Shown: positions 1 through 7,763, numbered from the stretch's first letter. The stretch: DNA of 35,672 bases from JBGTIS01 sp041745535 (GCA_041745535.1 JBGTIS010000104.1:1-35672); one strand, 5' to 3'. The notes: generated by a model from the letters alone, not told the origin. Program-made: numbers and translations.

Positions 1-58
1 CTTCCAAGAATTTATTTGCTTCCCCCAAAAACTCAACCCGGAATTTGTATTCATCCAT
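1..58 (-). CDS. RelE/HigB-like toxin, N-terminal fragment (cut by window edge)
   Basis: Only the first 19 codons are inside the window; the gene runs leftward off the edge. The visible residues are MDEYKFRVEFLGEANKFLE. This opening resembles toxins of the RelE/ParE superfamily, Gp49-like/HigB group, which begin with a short beta strand (KFRVEF) followed by a helix (EANKFLE). Family members are ribosome-dependent mRNA interferases, and an antitoxin gene usually follows the toxin in the same operon, which here would lie outside the window. The start is fixed by an in-frame ATG 14 bases downstream of a good Bacteroidota -7 promoter element, so the leader is very short. The gene is divergent from the recombinase at 248. 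The assignment rests on 19 residues only and could change with the full sequence. Confidence 0.5.
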   Translation of the reverse strand, partial: MDEYKFRVEFLGEANKFLE

Positions 59-72
59 TAAGTTCTTTTTGA

Positions 73-103
73 CAAAGATAGAAGTTTCTTAGTTAGGAAA
101 CAA
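73..103 (-). promoter_or_regulatory. Bacteroidota-type promoter for the toxin gene
   Basis: On the minus strand TATCTTTG at 80-73 matches the -7 consensus TAnnTTTG exactly. A TTG at 103-101 sits 20 bases upstream, the spacing expected for the -33 element. Transcription would start only a few bases before the ATG at 58. Confidence 0.55.
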
Positions 104-144
104 TTTTTAAAAGTAGGACGTTCACCCTGCTGACGCACAACTTC

Positions 145-232
145 TGGATAAACAAACCTATGTAGTTTTTTCTGTATAAACAAACGTTAATAGGTTGTAT
201 AACCGCACCTTTCTAGTCATTTTTGTATAACT
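145..232 (+). repeat. Four phased copies of a 9-bp motif (TGKATAAMY) upstream of the recombinase
   Basis: TGGATAAAC (145-153), TGTATAAAC (173-181), TGTATAACC (196-204) and TGTATAACT (224-232) lie in the same orientation. Start-to-start distances are 28, 23 and 28 bp. The first two copies extend into a shared 10-mer, ATAAACAAAC (148-157 and 176-185). Arrays of this kind can be binding sites for a recombinase or a regulator. I infer a role from position only. Confidence 0.5.
194..225 (+). promoter_or_regulatory. Candidate promoter of the tyrosine recombinase
   Basis: GTTG at 194-197 and CATTTTTG at 218-225 (one mismatch to TAnnTTTG) are separated by 20 bp. Transcription would start about 15 bases before the ATG at 248. 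The last two 9-bp repeats overlap both elements, so a protein bound there would repress. Confidence 0.35.
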
Positions 233-247
233 CTTTTTCGGTTAGTT

Positions 248-1108
248 ATGCAAACCTTTACTTCTTTTAAAAGACTGTTGCAAATCAAGCGCTACAGCCC
301 GGCAACCATCAAAACTTACGCAGGCTTACTGGCCGTTTTTCAGGCTTTTGTAGGAAGTGAAAAGCCGATACAGGAACTGGATACATCTACTCTTCTCCAT
401 CAGGTGCTACGCATTGTCGAGGCCAAGAAATATACGTATTCCTCGCACAAACAACTCATCAGTGCCCTCGCGCTGTTTCTGAAAGAAATACACCAACGTT
501 CGGTAGACTTCAAACCCGTCTATCCTACACGACGTCCGCAACCGCTACCCGAAATATTGAGCACCCAGGAAGTCAAAGCTATTTTGTCGGCTTGTAACAA
601 TTTAAAGCATCAGGCCATGCTCACCTTGGTGTATGCCCTGGGGTTACGCAGCGGTGAACTCATTCATCTCAAAATCACCGACATCGATGGTCAACGCAAA
701 GTCATTCACCTGAAAAGCGCCAAGGGAAATAAACACCGAATGCTTCCGCTACATGATAACCTGCGAGACCTATTGCGGGCGTACTACATAAAGTATCAAC
801 CGCAAGAATACTTATTCAATGGGCAGTATCATGCTGGTATAAAGAACGCTGGTAAAAGCCCTCTTACCTACTCTCCACAAAGCTTACGCAAAGTGTTTGG
901 CAGTGCTTGTCAGAAAGCGGGTATCCGCAAGAAGGTTACGTTGCATAGCTTACGCCATGCCTACGCTACTCATCTGTTAGAAGCAGGCACAGATATCCGA
1001 GTGATTCAAAAGCTGCTGGGTCACAATTCTATCCGAACTACGCAAATCTACACCCACGTCACACAGCATAATCTCATGAAAGTGCCTAACCCGCTAAACT
1101 TTCTTTAA
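248..1108 (+). CDS. Solitary tyrosine recombinase / integrase (XerC/D-like)
   Basis: A 286-residue site-specific recombinase of the phage integrase family, which cuts and rejoins DNA through a covalent 3'-phosphotyrosine. Residues 1-90 form the SAM-like core-binding domain (RYSPATIKTYAGLL, then SHKQLISALALFLKEI). The catalytic domain follows: first Arg in LGLRSGELIHL (about residue 134), the Lys of the beta-hairpin in SAKGNKHR (about 159), HSLRHAYATHLLEAG with the H-x-x-R box (about 233-236), GHNSIRTTQIYTHV with the third His (about 259) and the nucleophile Tyr (about 268). All catalytic residues are present and the length is normal for a Xer-like protein, so it should be active. It has no mobile-element partners here except the divergent toxin gene. 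It could be an orphan integrase of a small cassette or an invertase; housekeeping XerC/XerD cannot be excluded, but the upstream repeats argue for a dedicated role. Confidence 0.9.
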   Translation: MQTFTSFKRLLQIKRYSPATIKTYAGLLAVFQAFVGSEKPIQELDTSTLLHQVLRIVEAKKYTYSSHKQLISALALFLKEIHQRSVDFKPVYPTRRPQPLPEILSTQEVKAILSACNNLKHQAMLTLVYALGLRSGELIHLKITDIDGQRKVIHLKSAKGNKHRMLPLHDNLRDLLRAYYIKYQPQEYLFNGQYHAGIKNAGKSPLTYSPQSLRKVFGSACQKAGIRKKVTLHSLRHAYATHLLEAGTDIRVIQKLLGHNSIRTTQIYTHVTQHNLMKVPNPLNFL

Positions 1109-1245
1109 TCATCCTCTCTCGTTACGTTTTTGGCTTGCGCTTCTTTCTTCACTTACTTGCAAAGACACCTTTTACGTATTCAAAGTTTCTTCTCCTTACT
1201 TTACATTTCAAATTAAATACGATTATGAAACAGCCAGTTATTGTA

Positions 1246-2055
1246 TTATCCGATACCCTTGTCGGTACTTTCAAATATTTTATCGGCTGAGGTAGCTACA
1301 AAACCCTGGTACAGTTTTCCATTAGGCAATGGATACCGAAGCGCGAACTCGTAATAGCAAGCTGGCACTTCATAATTACCATCGCTGAAAGGCACTTCCA
1401 CCAGGTCGGCTTTTGTAGAAGATTGTTCCAGGAATACCGCTTTGGAACCTTTGATCTCACCGCCGCCGTCATTCATGGGGAAGCCATTTTCTTTCACAAA
1501 GGTGTTCAGGTCTTCCAGGTTGCTGAAACTGTTGAGTTTGTTCACATACACGGTAAAATGATTGGGATGATACCCATGGGCGGCCATCCAGGCGGCATAT
1601 TCGCTTTTTTCGCGCAGCTTTTCGTAGGTTGCGTAGCTTACGTCCCAGGGCCTTCCCTGCGAACAGAAATCAAACCGCGAAGGCATATGGTCCGGAATCT
1701 GATCGATAAGCTGGTGTACAATGTCTTGCGATTCCTGATCAAATTCTTCCAGTTTCAGTTCGCTGATAAAAATTTTGGGCAGGCTTTCGTCCGGATGTTC
1801 ATAGTGTTTGGCATCCAGTTTTTTTTCTATAAACTGATAATCCTGCTTGTACTGGTAGCCGCTATCCAGAAAAGGTTTAGCCAGTACATCAATATTCACT
1901 TTCGGATGATTGAAAGTTCTGAGGGCGATATGATCGTTTAGCACACGATCGCCCCTTTCTATAAAAAGATTATAAATTTTAATTGCCTGTGGATTCATGT
2001 TGGTATAATCTTTCCACATTTTATGCAGCAAATCGGGAAGCGCGGTAATAGCCAT
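1246..2055 (-). CDS. DUF1338 family protein, 2-oxoadipate dioxygenase/decarboxylase-like
   Basis: A 269-residue soluble protein of the DUF1338 (YdcJ/HglS) family. The characterised Pseudomonas HglS is a non-haem iron enzyme turning 2-oxoadipate into D-2-hydroxyglutarate and CO2 in lysine degradation. Likely metal and substrate residues are visible: His42 and Arg46 in DHIALRTF, with the i/i+4 spacing of the His/Arg pair in HglS, His166 in HPNHFTVYVN, and Glu236 in CYYEFALR. The protein is clearly shorter than HglS or YdcJ (about 450-465 residues), so it is a compact version lacking peripheral segments. The gene sits 223 bp downstream of a saccharopine-dehydrogenase-like gene on the same strand. 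Both fit the saccharopine/2-aminoadipate route, which supports the function. The enzymatic role is inferred; family membership is firm. Confidence 0.85.
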   Translation of the reverse strand: MAITALPDLLHKMWKDYTNMNPQAIKIYNLFIERGDRVLNDHIALRTFNHPKVNIDVLAKPFLDSGYQYKQDYQFIEKKLDAKHYEHPDESLPKIFISELKLEEFDQESQDIVHQLIDQIPDHMPSRFDFCSQGRPWDVSYATYEKLREKSEYAAWMAAHGYHPNHFTVYVNKLNSFSNLEDLNTFVKENGFPMNDGGGEIKGSKAVFLEQSSTKADLVEVPFSDGNYEVPACYYEFALRYPLPNGKLYQGFVATSADKIFESTDKGIG

Positions 2056-2278
2056 AGGATTAATGTTTATGTGTATAAAAATATAAAAGCTTTTGGGGAT
2101 TAGCCCGGCGAACCAGATAATTAATTTTGATTACACTAAAAAATATACAATTCAGCTTTTCACTTTTAAGTGGTTTTACGAATTTAATATTCCTTTTGTT
2201 AATATCTTCCACTGGTAACATTGAAGATGTTCGCGCATTCTGAATTCCGCCTATTTTTTTCAGATAACCACCTTTCAT

Positions 2279-3598
2279 TTAACTGAAATGCTCAATAAAC
2301 CGGATGCCCATCTGGTCTAATTCTGCCAAGATCGGTTCATAAATTTCCGGATAAATAGGGATGATGACTCCTTTTCGTGAAATTTTCCCCCGCGATAAAA
2401 GTTTAGCCGCCATAGCCAGTGGTAAGCCTACTGTTTTGGCCATGGCGGTTTCGCCACTGGCTTCTCCTTCAACAGCCAATGATATATAATGTTCAGTGTA
2501 TTCTCCATTTAGGGTATATCCAAACTGATGTTGCATCACAATCAGGTCATGGTCATCCGATTTGGTTTGCCACTTTGCTTCCAGTAATTTTTGCAATACC
2601 TGGGCTGGCGTAGCCTTTTTTAACTCAATTGGTGTTTCCTCTAACAAACCAAGCCATTGTATTTTTTCCAGCGCTGTGGTATCGGCTCCTGTGTAATTAA
2701 TCAGTTGGTTTGCCAGCGTGCCTGCACCTGCCGGTAGAAAAGAGGCCAAAAAATCCGCGTAGGTTTTACCAGAAACATCAATCTGGTAAGTATCGTCCGT
2801 AACGCCGAGCCGCACCAGTACGTGCCAGGCAGCGCAGTAGCCGGTACGCCGCAGGGTACCCCGCATAAGGGTAGAAACATCCTTTAAGCCATACACCTGC
2901 TGGTAGGCTAATGAATTGCGATTGGGGTACGATTCAAAATCACCATAATCGGGAATAGTAATAGGAGAAGTATTTCGGAATAATTGCCAGTAAGGAATGT
3001 ATTTGGTGGTATCATTTTCCAGATATTGTGAAACCCCCTGGCCGGCCAGCACCACATTGCGCGGATTCCAGGTAAATTTGTACCGCCACGGATTATCCCC
3101 TTCTGATTGTGGTGCCATCAATCCTCCGCAAAATGATTTAAAATTGTTAATTTTACCTTGTTGTGCCTGTATTTTATGGATCATCCGCATGGCCGACATA
3201 TGGTCGATGCCCGGGTCCAGGCCACATTCAAACAAGAAAGTCAGATTTTTGCCTTTGGCTTCCTGGTCTAAGGCCTGTACGGCATCGCTCACATAAGAGG
3301 CGGTTAACAGGTGCTTTTGGTAAGCCAGACAGGCCTGCGCCACATGAATATGAAAATTGGCAGGCAACATAGAAATGACCACATCCGCTTCGGATACCAG
3401 TTGATTCCGTCGGTTTTCATCGAAAATATCAAAGGCTATGGCTTTGGTACCCGCAAGGCTCTGGGTTGCGCGTTTGCTGGTTTCCAGAGAAGCATCCGCC
3501 ACAGTAAGCTGCCAGTGCCGGGCAGCAGTTTCTTTGCCCAGATAGCGGATCAGGGAAAGTGCTGAACGACCCGCGCCAATAATCAGAATTTTTTTCAT
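2279..3598 (-). CDS. Saccharopine dehydrogenase family protein (glutamate-forming, LYS9-like)
   Basis: A 439-residue cytosolic oxidoreductase. The N-terminus is a Rossmann fold (KKILIIGAGRSALSLIRYL, then VVISMLPANFH and LLTASYVSD), followed by FECGLDPGIDHMSAMRMI, a hallmark of the saccharopine dehydrogenase C-terminal domain (SFCGGLMAPQSEGDNPWRYK). The layout matches eukaryotic LYS9 and the C-terminal half of AASS, which interconvert saccharopine with 2-aminoadipate semialdehyde plus glutamate using NAD(P). The first ATG is used; its N-terminus begins directly with the dinucleotide-binding strand. The DUF1338 gene lies downstream on the same strand, making a degradative role more likely than lysine synthesis, since Bacteroidota normally make lysine through diaminopimelate. 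A partner forming saccharopine from lysine is not visible in the window. A carboxynorspermidine-dehydrogenase-like role is an alternative, but the sequence motifs favour the LYS9 type. Confidence 0.85.
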   Translation of the reverse strand: MKKILIIGAGRSALSLIRYLGKETAARHWQLTVADASLETSKRATQSLAGTKAIAFDIFDENRRNQLVSEADVVISMLPANFHIHVAQACLAYQKHLLTASYVSDAVQALDQEAKGKNLTFLFECGLDPGIDHMSAMRMIHKIQAQQGKINNFKSFCGGLMAPQSEGDNPWRYKFTWNPRNVVLAGQGVSQYLENDTTKYIPYWQLFRNTSPITIPDYGDFESYPNRNSLAYQQVYGLKDVSTLMRGTLRRTGYCAAWHVLVRLGVTDDTYQIDVSGKTYADFLASFLPAGAGTLANQLINYTGADTTALEKIQWLGLLEETPIELKKATPAQVLQKLLEAKWQTKSDDHDLIVMQHQFGYTLNGEYTEHYISLAVEGEASGETAMAKTVGLPLAMAAKLLSRGKISRKGVIIPIYPEIYEPILAELDQMGIRFIEHFS

Positions 3599-3790
3599 TT
3601 ATTAAGAATGTTTCTTGGCTGTAACAGAAAATACTTACCAGTACATTGCTGTCAATCTGTGAATAAAAGAACGAAAAAAGAGTTACATTATCTTCGGATA
3701 GTAAAATATTTTTTAGTTTAGCAATCATAAGTGATGGAGCTTTAGCAAATCCTGTAGAATTTATCCGAATCTGAAAAAACTGAAACCACA

Positions 3791-5134
3791 ATGCGTATAA
3801 TTTGTACCAAAAATATTGTTGTCCTGGCCATACTAATCTGGTTTACAATTCCAGTTCTTTTGGCCCAATCTGAAACCTGGCAAAAGGTGCTGGCAGAAAA
3901 TGAGCCTCTGGAACGGCATGAAAATGCTTTTGTAAAATCAGGGGGAAAATTTTACCTGCTGGGCGGTCGGGGTATCAAGCCGGTTGAGATTTTTGATCCA
4001 GCTACCAATACCTGGTCGGAAGGAAAAGCCATTCCCATTGAAATCAGCCATTTTCAGGCTGTGGCTTATAACGGTTTAATTTATGTGATGGGAGGCCTTA
4101 CCGGAAGCTGGCCTTGCGAAACGCCTATTTCTCATATTTATTTGTATGATCCACTGCTGGATCTGTGGTCGGTTGGTCCGGCTATTCCGGCCAACCGGCA
4201 GCGGGGAGCAGCCGGTGTGGCGGTGTATAATGATAAAATTTATTTGGTGTGTGGCATTGTGAATGGACATACCTCGGGATGGGTTCCCTGGCTGGATGAG
4301 TTTGATCCGGCTACCAATACCTGGAAAAAACTAGGCGATGCTCCCCGTGCCCGCGATCATTTTCAGGCTGCTGTGGCAAATGATAAAATTGTGGTAGCTG
4401 GTGGCAGAAAATCGGGTTTCGAAGGAAAAGGCTTTGAAGCAACCATACCCGAAGTGGATATTTATGATTTGAAGACCGGTAAATGGTCTACCTTGCCCTC
4501 ATCTGGAAATATTCCCACTCAAAGGGCGGGCTGTACAGCCACCGTATTGGGCGACGAAGTGGTAGTAATTGGTGGAGAAAGTGGTAGCCAGGAAAAAGCT
4601 CACAGTGAAGTGGAAGCATTGAATGTGGCCAGCGGCACCTGGCATAAGCTGCCTTCACTGCAAAGAGGACGACATGGCACGCAGGTTATTGAGCAGGAAG
4701 GAACCTTGTATATCGCAGCCGGGTGTGGCAATCGGGGTGGGTCACCGGAACTTAATTCTTTTGAGCAATATGGTACGGGTCAGGAATCGCCTGGCGAAAA
4801 TGCTACGGTAACGCGTGGTGTGCTGCAAGCTTCTATAGAATCGCACGATTTTGGTAAAACAGCGCCCGGAAAATCTAAAACGGTATCTATTGATCTGAAT
4901 TATAAGGATGGTAATCAGGGTATTCCACTGGCGTATGCGGTGGTAACAGGCAGTAATGAGTATACAGTAGACTTTCCCTATTCACTACCCATCATTCTGA
5001 CTCCCGAAAAGAAAATTAGTTTCGATGTAACTTTTAAACCTACCGGTAATAGCAAAAGCACGGCTACGTTGCTGATTAAGCCAGTAGGTGATGGGAAAGA
5101 GAAGCCAATTTCCATTACTTTATCAGGCAATTGA
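3791..5134 (+). CDS. Secreted Kelch-repeat protein with C-terminal Ig-like (choice-of-anchor-D-like) domain
   Basis: A 447-residue exported protein. Residues 1-25 form a signal peptide (positive start, hydrophobic VVLAILIWFTIPVLLA, cleavage near AQS). Residues 43-330 contain about six Kelch motifs predicting a beta-propeller: FYLLGGRG, then EIFDPATNTWSEG, IYVMGGLTGS, IYLVCGIV, DEFDPATNTWKKLG, IVVAGGRKSG, VVVIGGESGS and LYIAAGCGN. Residues 335-447 form a separate beta-sandwich (HDFGKTAPGKSKTV, FDVTFKP, ITLSGN) of the ASPM-SPD-2-Hydin type found in many Bacteroidota surface proteins. No T9SS sorting signal is seen at the C-terminus, so a periplasmic or surface location by another route is likely. 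It is divergent from the saccharopine dehydrogenase gene (192-bp gap). Function and ligand are unknown. Confidence 0.85.
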   Translation: MRIICTKNIVVLAILIWFTIPVLLAQSETWQKVLAENEPLERHENAFVKSGGKFYLLGGRGIKPVEIFDPATNTWSEGKAIPIEISHFQAVAYNGLIYVMGGLTGSWPCETPISHIYLYDPLLDLWSVGPAIPANRQRGAAGVAVYNDKIYLVCGIVNGHTSGWVPWLDEFDPATNTWKKLGDAPRARDHFQAAVANDKIVVAGGRKSGFEGKGFEATIPEVDIYDLKTGKWSTLPSSGNIPTQRAGCTATVLGDEVVVIGGESGSQEKAHSEVEALNVASGTWHKLPSLQRGRHGTQVIEQEGTLYIAAGCGNRGGSPELNSFEQYGTGQESPGENATVTRGVLQASIESHDFGKTAPGKSKTVSIDLNYKDGNQGIPLAYAVVTGSNEYTVDFPYSLPIILTPEKKISFDVTFKPTGNSKSTATLLIKPVGDGKEKPISITLSGN

Positions 5135-5170
5135 TATAGGGGTGTGATTTATCGCAAAATGCGCGTGATG

Positions 5171-5197
5171 ATTTGTTTTTAAACCAGGCAAACAAAT
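5171..5197 (+). terminator. Weak hairpin after the Kelch gene
   Basis: ATTTGTTT (5171-5178) and AAACAAAT (5190-5197) form a perfect 8-bp, AT-rich stem with an 11-base loop, 37 bases after the stop codon. There is no clean T run, so termination is only possible. Confidence 0.3.
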
Positions 5198-5320
5198 TTC
5201 AAAATTTTTAATAAATAGAATTTTATATTTCTACTTTTTCAAATCGATAATACTATATCGTTTCTGTTTTAAGAGTGGGAAAAGTTTTTTAAATTGAAAT
5301 TTACCCCTTTTGCGCAGGGG

Positions 5321-5330
5321 AGAACGTTCT
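5321..5330. promoter_or_regulatory. Perfect 10-bp palindrome upstream of the EF-G2 gene
   Basis: AGAACGTTCT is its own reverse complement and ends 34 bases before the EF-G2-like ATG. Just upstream CCCC (5304-5307) and GGGG (5317-5320) form a further small dyad. The palindrome could be an operator for a dimeric regulator. No promoter consensus could be fitted with confidence. Confidence 0.3.
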
Positions 5331-5364
5331 TTTGTAATATCATCCACTAAAAAGTATCACATCC

Positions 5365-7488
5365 ATGAAAGTATTCGATAATAAGCACATCAAAAATGTT
5401 GTCCTCATTGGCAGTGCGAAATCCGGAAAAACAACGCTGGCTGAAACCATGCTTTTTGAAGCGGGGCTCATCAACCGGCGAGGAACCGTAGAAGACAAAA
5501 ACACTGTCTCTGATTTTCATGAAATTGAGCATGAACGGGGCAATTCTGTATATGCCACTCCTTTGCATACCGAATGGCGCGACTATAAGATCAACATTAT
5601 CGATACGCCCGGTCTCGACGATTTCGTAGGTGAAATTGTGTCATCGGTACGCGTGGCCGATACCTGTGTGCTACTGCTGAATGCCCAGCACGGCGTGGAA
5701 GTAGGTACAGAGTTGATCTGGAACTATATGGATCAGTTCAAAAAGCCTACTATTCTGGCAATTAATCAGCTAGATCATCCTAAAGCTAATTTTGATGCCT
5801 GCATCGATTCGGCTAAAAACACTTATGGGGAAGCAGTGGCACTGATGCAGTATCCGGTAAACCCTGGCGAGGGCTTTAACGCGATTATCGACCTGCTGAA
5901 AATGACCATGTACAAGTTTCCGCCGGAGGGTGGAAAGCCTGAAAAATTACCCATTCCCGATTCAGAAAAAGAGCGTGCTGACCGCCTGCACAACGAACTG
6001 GTTGAAAAAGCGGCTGTAAACGACGATAATCTCATGGAGTTATACTTTGAAAAAGGAAATCTGGATGAAGACGAATTGCGGCAGGGCCTGAAAATCGGAA
6101 TGCTAAACCACCAGATTTTTCCTGTGTTTTGTCTTTCTGCCAAGCAGAATATGGGCAGCGGCCGCATGATGGGTTTTATAGATAATGTTGCCCCGGGCGC
6201 TATGGACGCGCACGCTGAAGCGACTACCGATGGGCGTGAAATCGCCTGTAAGGTAGACCAGCCACCCAGTGCTTTTGTGTTCAAAACGCTGATCGAACCG
6301 TATCTGGGCAAAGTTTCTTATTTAAAAGTTTGCTCCGGAGAACTAAAACCCGGTATGGATCTGGTAAATTCCCAAACCAGAGTAACCGAGCGGCTCAATC
6401 AGTTGTTTATTATGGATGGCAATCAGCGCAGGCCGGTTGACAAACTGGTAGCGGGTGATATTGGTGCTACCGTAAAACTAAAAAATACCAGTACCAACCA
6501 TACGTTGCACGACAAAGATTTTGACGTAACGTTCAGGCCCATGGAATTTCCTGAGCCTAAAATACGAATGGCGATTGTGGCAGAAAGTAAAAACGACGAA
6601 GAAAAAATGAGCGAGGTGATTCGCGAAATTCATGAAGAAGATCCCACACTTTCCATCGATTATTCTAAGGAATTAAAACAACTTATTCTTTCTGCACAGG
6701 GCGAGTTGCACCTTTCGGTAACGCAATGGAGACTGGCAAATGTGTACAATCTGAAAATAAACTTTGTCGATCCTAAAATTCCTTATCGCGAAACTATTCA
6801 AAAACAGGCCGCTACGTCTTACCGACATAAAAAGCAATCGGGTGGGGCAGGGCAGTTCGGAGAGGTGCATATGGTTATTCTGCCATATTACGAGGGCATG
6901 GCCGATCCTTCCGGATTTAATATTCGTGATAAACAGGAAATTAATCTGGAATGGGGTGGCAAACTTATTTTTTATAATTGTATTGTAGGCGGCGTGATTG
7001 ACGCCCGTTTTCTGCCGTCAATCTTGAAAGGTGTTATGGAAAAAATAGAAGAAGGACCCATGACCGGCTCTTATGCCCGTGATATTTGTGTGCTGGTGCA
7101 TGATGGTAAAATGCACCCGGTAGATTCCAATGATATTTCATTTAAAATTGCCGGCTTACAGGCTTTCAGGCAGGCTTTTATGCTGGCCGATCCAAAACTG
7201 CTGGAACCTGTTTATGAACTGGAAATTATGGTTCCGGAAGAACTGATGGGAGAAGTAATGACCGACCTGCAAACCCGTCGTTCTATTATCACAGGGATTG
7301 ACACCAAAAATCAGTATCAGGTGATTAAGGCTAAAACGCCGCTTGCCGAACTAAACCGGTATTCAAGTACGCTAAAATCGCTCACCCAGGGCAGGGCTAC
7401 ATTCACAACCCATTTCCTGGAATATGCTCCGGTACCATTTGAACTGCAAAAAGAACTTATCAACAAGCACGATATGGTAGAAGCATAA
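5365..7488 (+). CDS. Elongation factor G paralog (EF-G2-like) with degenerate GTPase motifs
   Basis: A 707-residue protein with the complete EF-G domain order: G domain (1-275), domain II (about 300-390), III (about 400-475), IV (about 480-600, with KQSGGAGQFGEVH) and V (about 605-700, EPVYELEIMVPEELMGEVMTD). EF-G drives tRNA-mRNA translocation on the ribosome. Its G motifs differ from canonical EF-G. The P-loop is GSAKSGKTT (16-24) instead of a GHxDAGKTT-like loop; switch I has RGNSVY (58-63) in place of RGITIT; switch II is DTPGLDDF (80-87), where the catalytic His after DTPG is replaced by Leu84; and G4 is NQLD (134-137) instead of NKMD. Bacteroides EF-G2 paralogs of this type have been reported to support translation without GTP hydrolysis, which fits. 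The gene stands alone, with an intrinsic terminator after it. Confident as an EF-G paralog; its biochemical state is inferred. Confidence 0.92.
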   Translation: MKVFDNKHIKNVVLIGSAKSGKTTLAETMLFEAGLINRRGTVEDKNTVSDFHEIEHERGNSVYATPLHTEWRDYKINIIDTPGLDDFVGEIVSSVRVADTCVLLLNAQHGVEVGTELIWNYMDQFKKPTILAINQLDHPKANFDACIDSAKNTYGEAVALMQYPVNPGEGFNAIIDLLKMTMYKFPPEGGKPEKLPIPDSEKERADRLHNELVEKAAVNDDNLMELYFEKGNLDEDELRQGLKIGMLNHQIFPVFCLSAKQNMGSGRMMGFIDNVAPGAMDAHAEATTDGREIACKVDQPPSAFVFKTLIEPYLGKVSYLKVCSGELKPGMDLVNSQTRVTERLNQLFIMDGNQRRPVDKLVAGDIGATVKLKNTSTNHTLHDKDFDVTFRPMEFPEPKIRMAIVAESKNDEEKMSEVIREIHEEDPTLSIDYSKELKQLILSAQGELHLSVTQWRLANVYNLKINFVDPKIPYRETIQKQAATSYRHKKQSGGAGQFGEVHMVILPYYEGMADPSGFNIRDKQEINLEWGGKLIFYNCIVGGVIDARFLPSILKGVMEKIEEGPMTGSYARDICVLVHDGKMHPVDSNDISFKIAGLQAFRQAFMLADPKLLEPVYELEIMVPEELMGEVMTDLQTRRSIITGIDTKNQYQVIKAKTPLAELNRYSSTLKSLTQGRATFTTHFLEYAPVPFELQKELINKHDMVEA

Positions 7489-7514
7489 AATATTCATTCA
7501 TGAACAAGAAGAAG

Positions 7515-7546
7515 GGATTGTAACGACAGCGACAATCCTTTTTTTT
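7515..7546 (+). terminator. Rho-independent terminator of the EF-G2 gene
   Basis: GGATTGT (7515-7521) pairs with ACAATCC (7532-7538) around a 10-base loop and is followed by eight T (7539-7546). It lies 26 bases after the stop codon. Confidence 0.8.
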
Positions 7547-7599
7547 GAGTTTTGATTTGTCGTAACTTTTAAAGAATAAATCCGGAGAATATTTTCAAA

Positions 7600-7761
7600 A
7601 TGAAATACAAAACCCGTTCGCTTGTTAAAGGATTGGCAGTATTAATTGTGTTACTGGCTGTGCTGATGGAACTGGAAATACTGATTGTACCCGAGCTTAT
7701 GGCCTATAAATTATGGCTGGTGGTAATTGGCTTTGCCATGTTGCTGGTTATTTCACGATAA
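7600..7761 (+). CDS. Small membrane protein, 53 residues, two predicted helices
   Basis: A short open frame starting MKYKTRSLVKGLAVLIVLL and ending LVVIGFAMLLVISR. It has a positively charged N-terminus, one hydrophobic segment at about residues 8-30 and a second at about 36-52 (AYKLWLVVIGFAMLLVI), separated by an acidic, proline-containing turn (around ELEILIVPELM). This is the usual look of a small inner-membrane hairpin protein. A purine-rich GGAGA (7583-7587) lies 12 bases before the ATG. The gene begins 54 bases after the EF-G2 terminator, so it has its own promoter. Its stop is two bases from the end of the convergent TPR gene. No family was recognised. It is supported by composition and position rather than by homology. 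Confidence 0.55.
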   Translation: MKYKTRSLVKGLAVLIVLLAVLMELEILIVPELMAYKLWLVVIGFAMLLVISR

Positions 7762-7763
7762 CC

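Noticed and set aside
1224..1290. A short plus-strand frame (MKQPVIVLSD...) after the recombinase
   Set aside because: Only 21 codons, overlapping the end of the DUF1338 gene; no evidence that it is translated.
1423..1941. A 172-codon plus-strand frame opposite the DUF1338 gene
   Set aside because: It lies antisense to a gene with clear family motifs and has no recognisable domain.
2060..2278. A 72-codon minus-strand frame between the saccharopine dehydrogenase and DUF1338 genes, whose ATG abuts the previous stop
   Set aside because: The translation is Lys/Asn/Ile-rich with no fold-like pattern and looks like AT-rich spacer; the TAA-ATG junction is probably chance.
5141..5166. TGTGATTTATCGCA as a possible CRP/Cur-type site upstream of the EF-G2 gene
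   Set aside because: The half-sites are imperfect and spaced by four instead of six bases, and the position is about 200 bp from the start codon.
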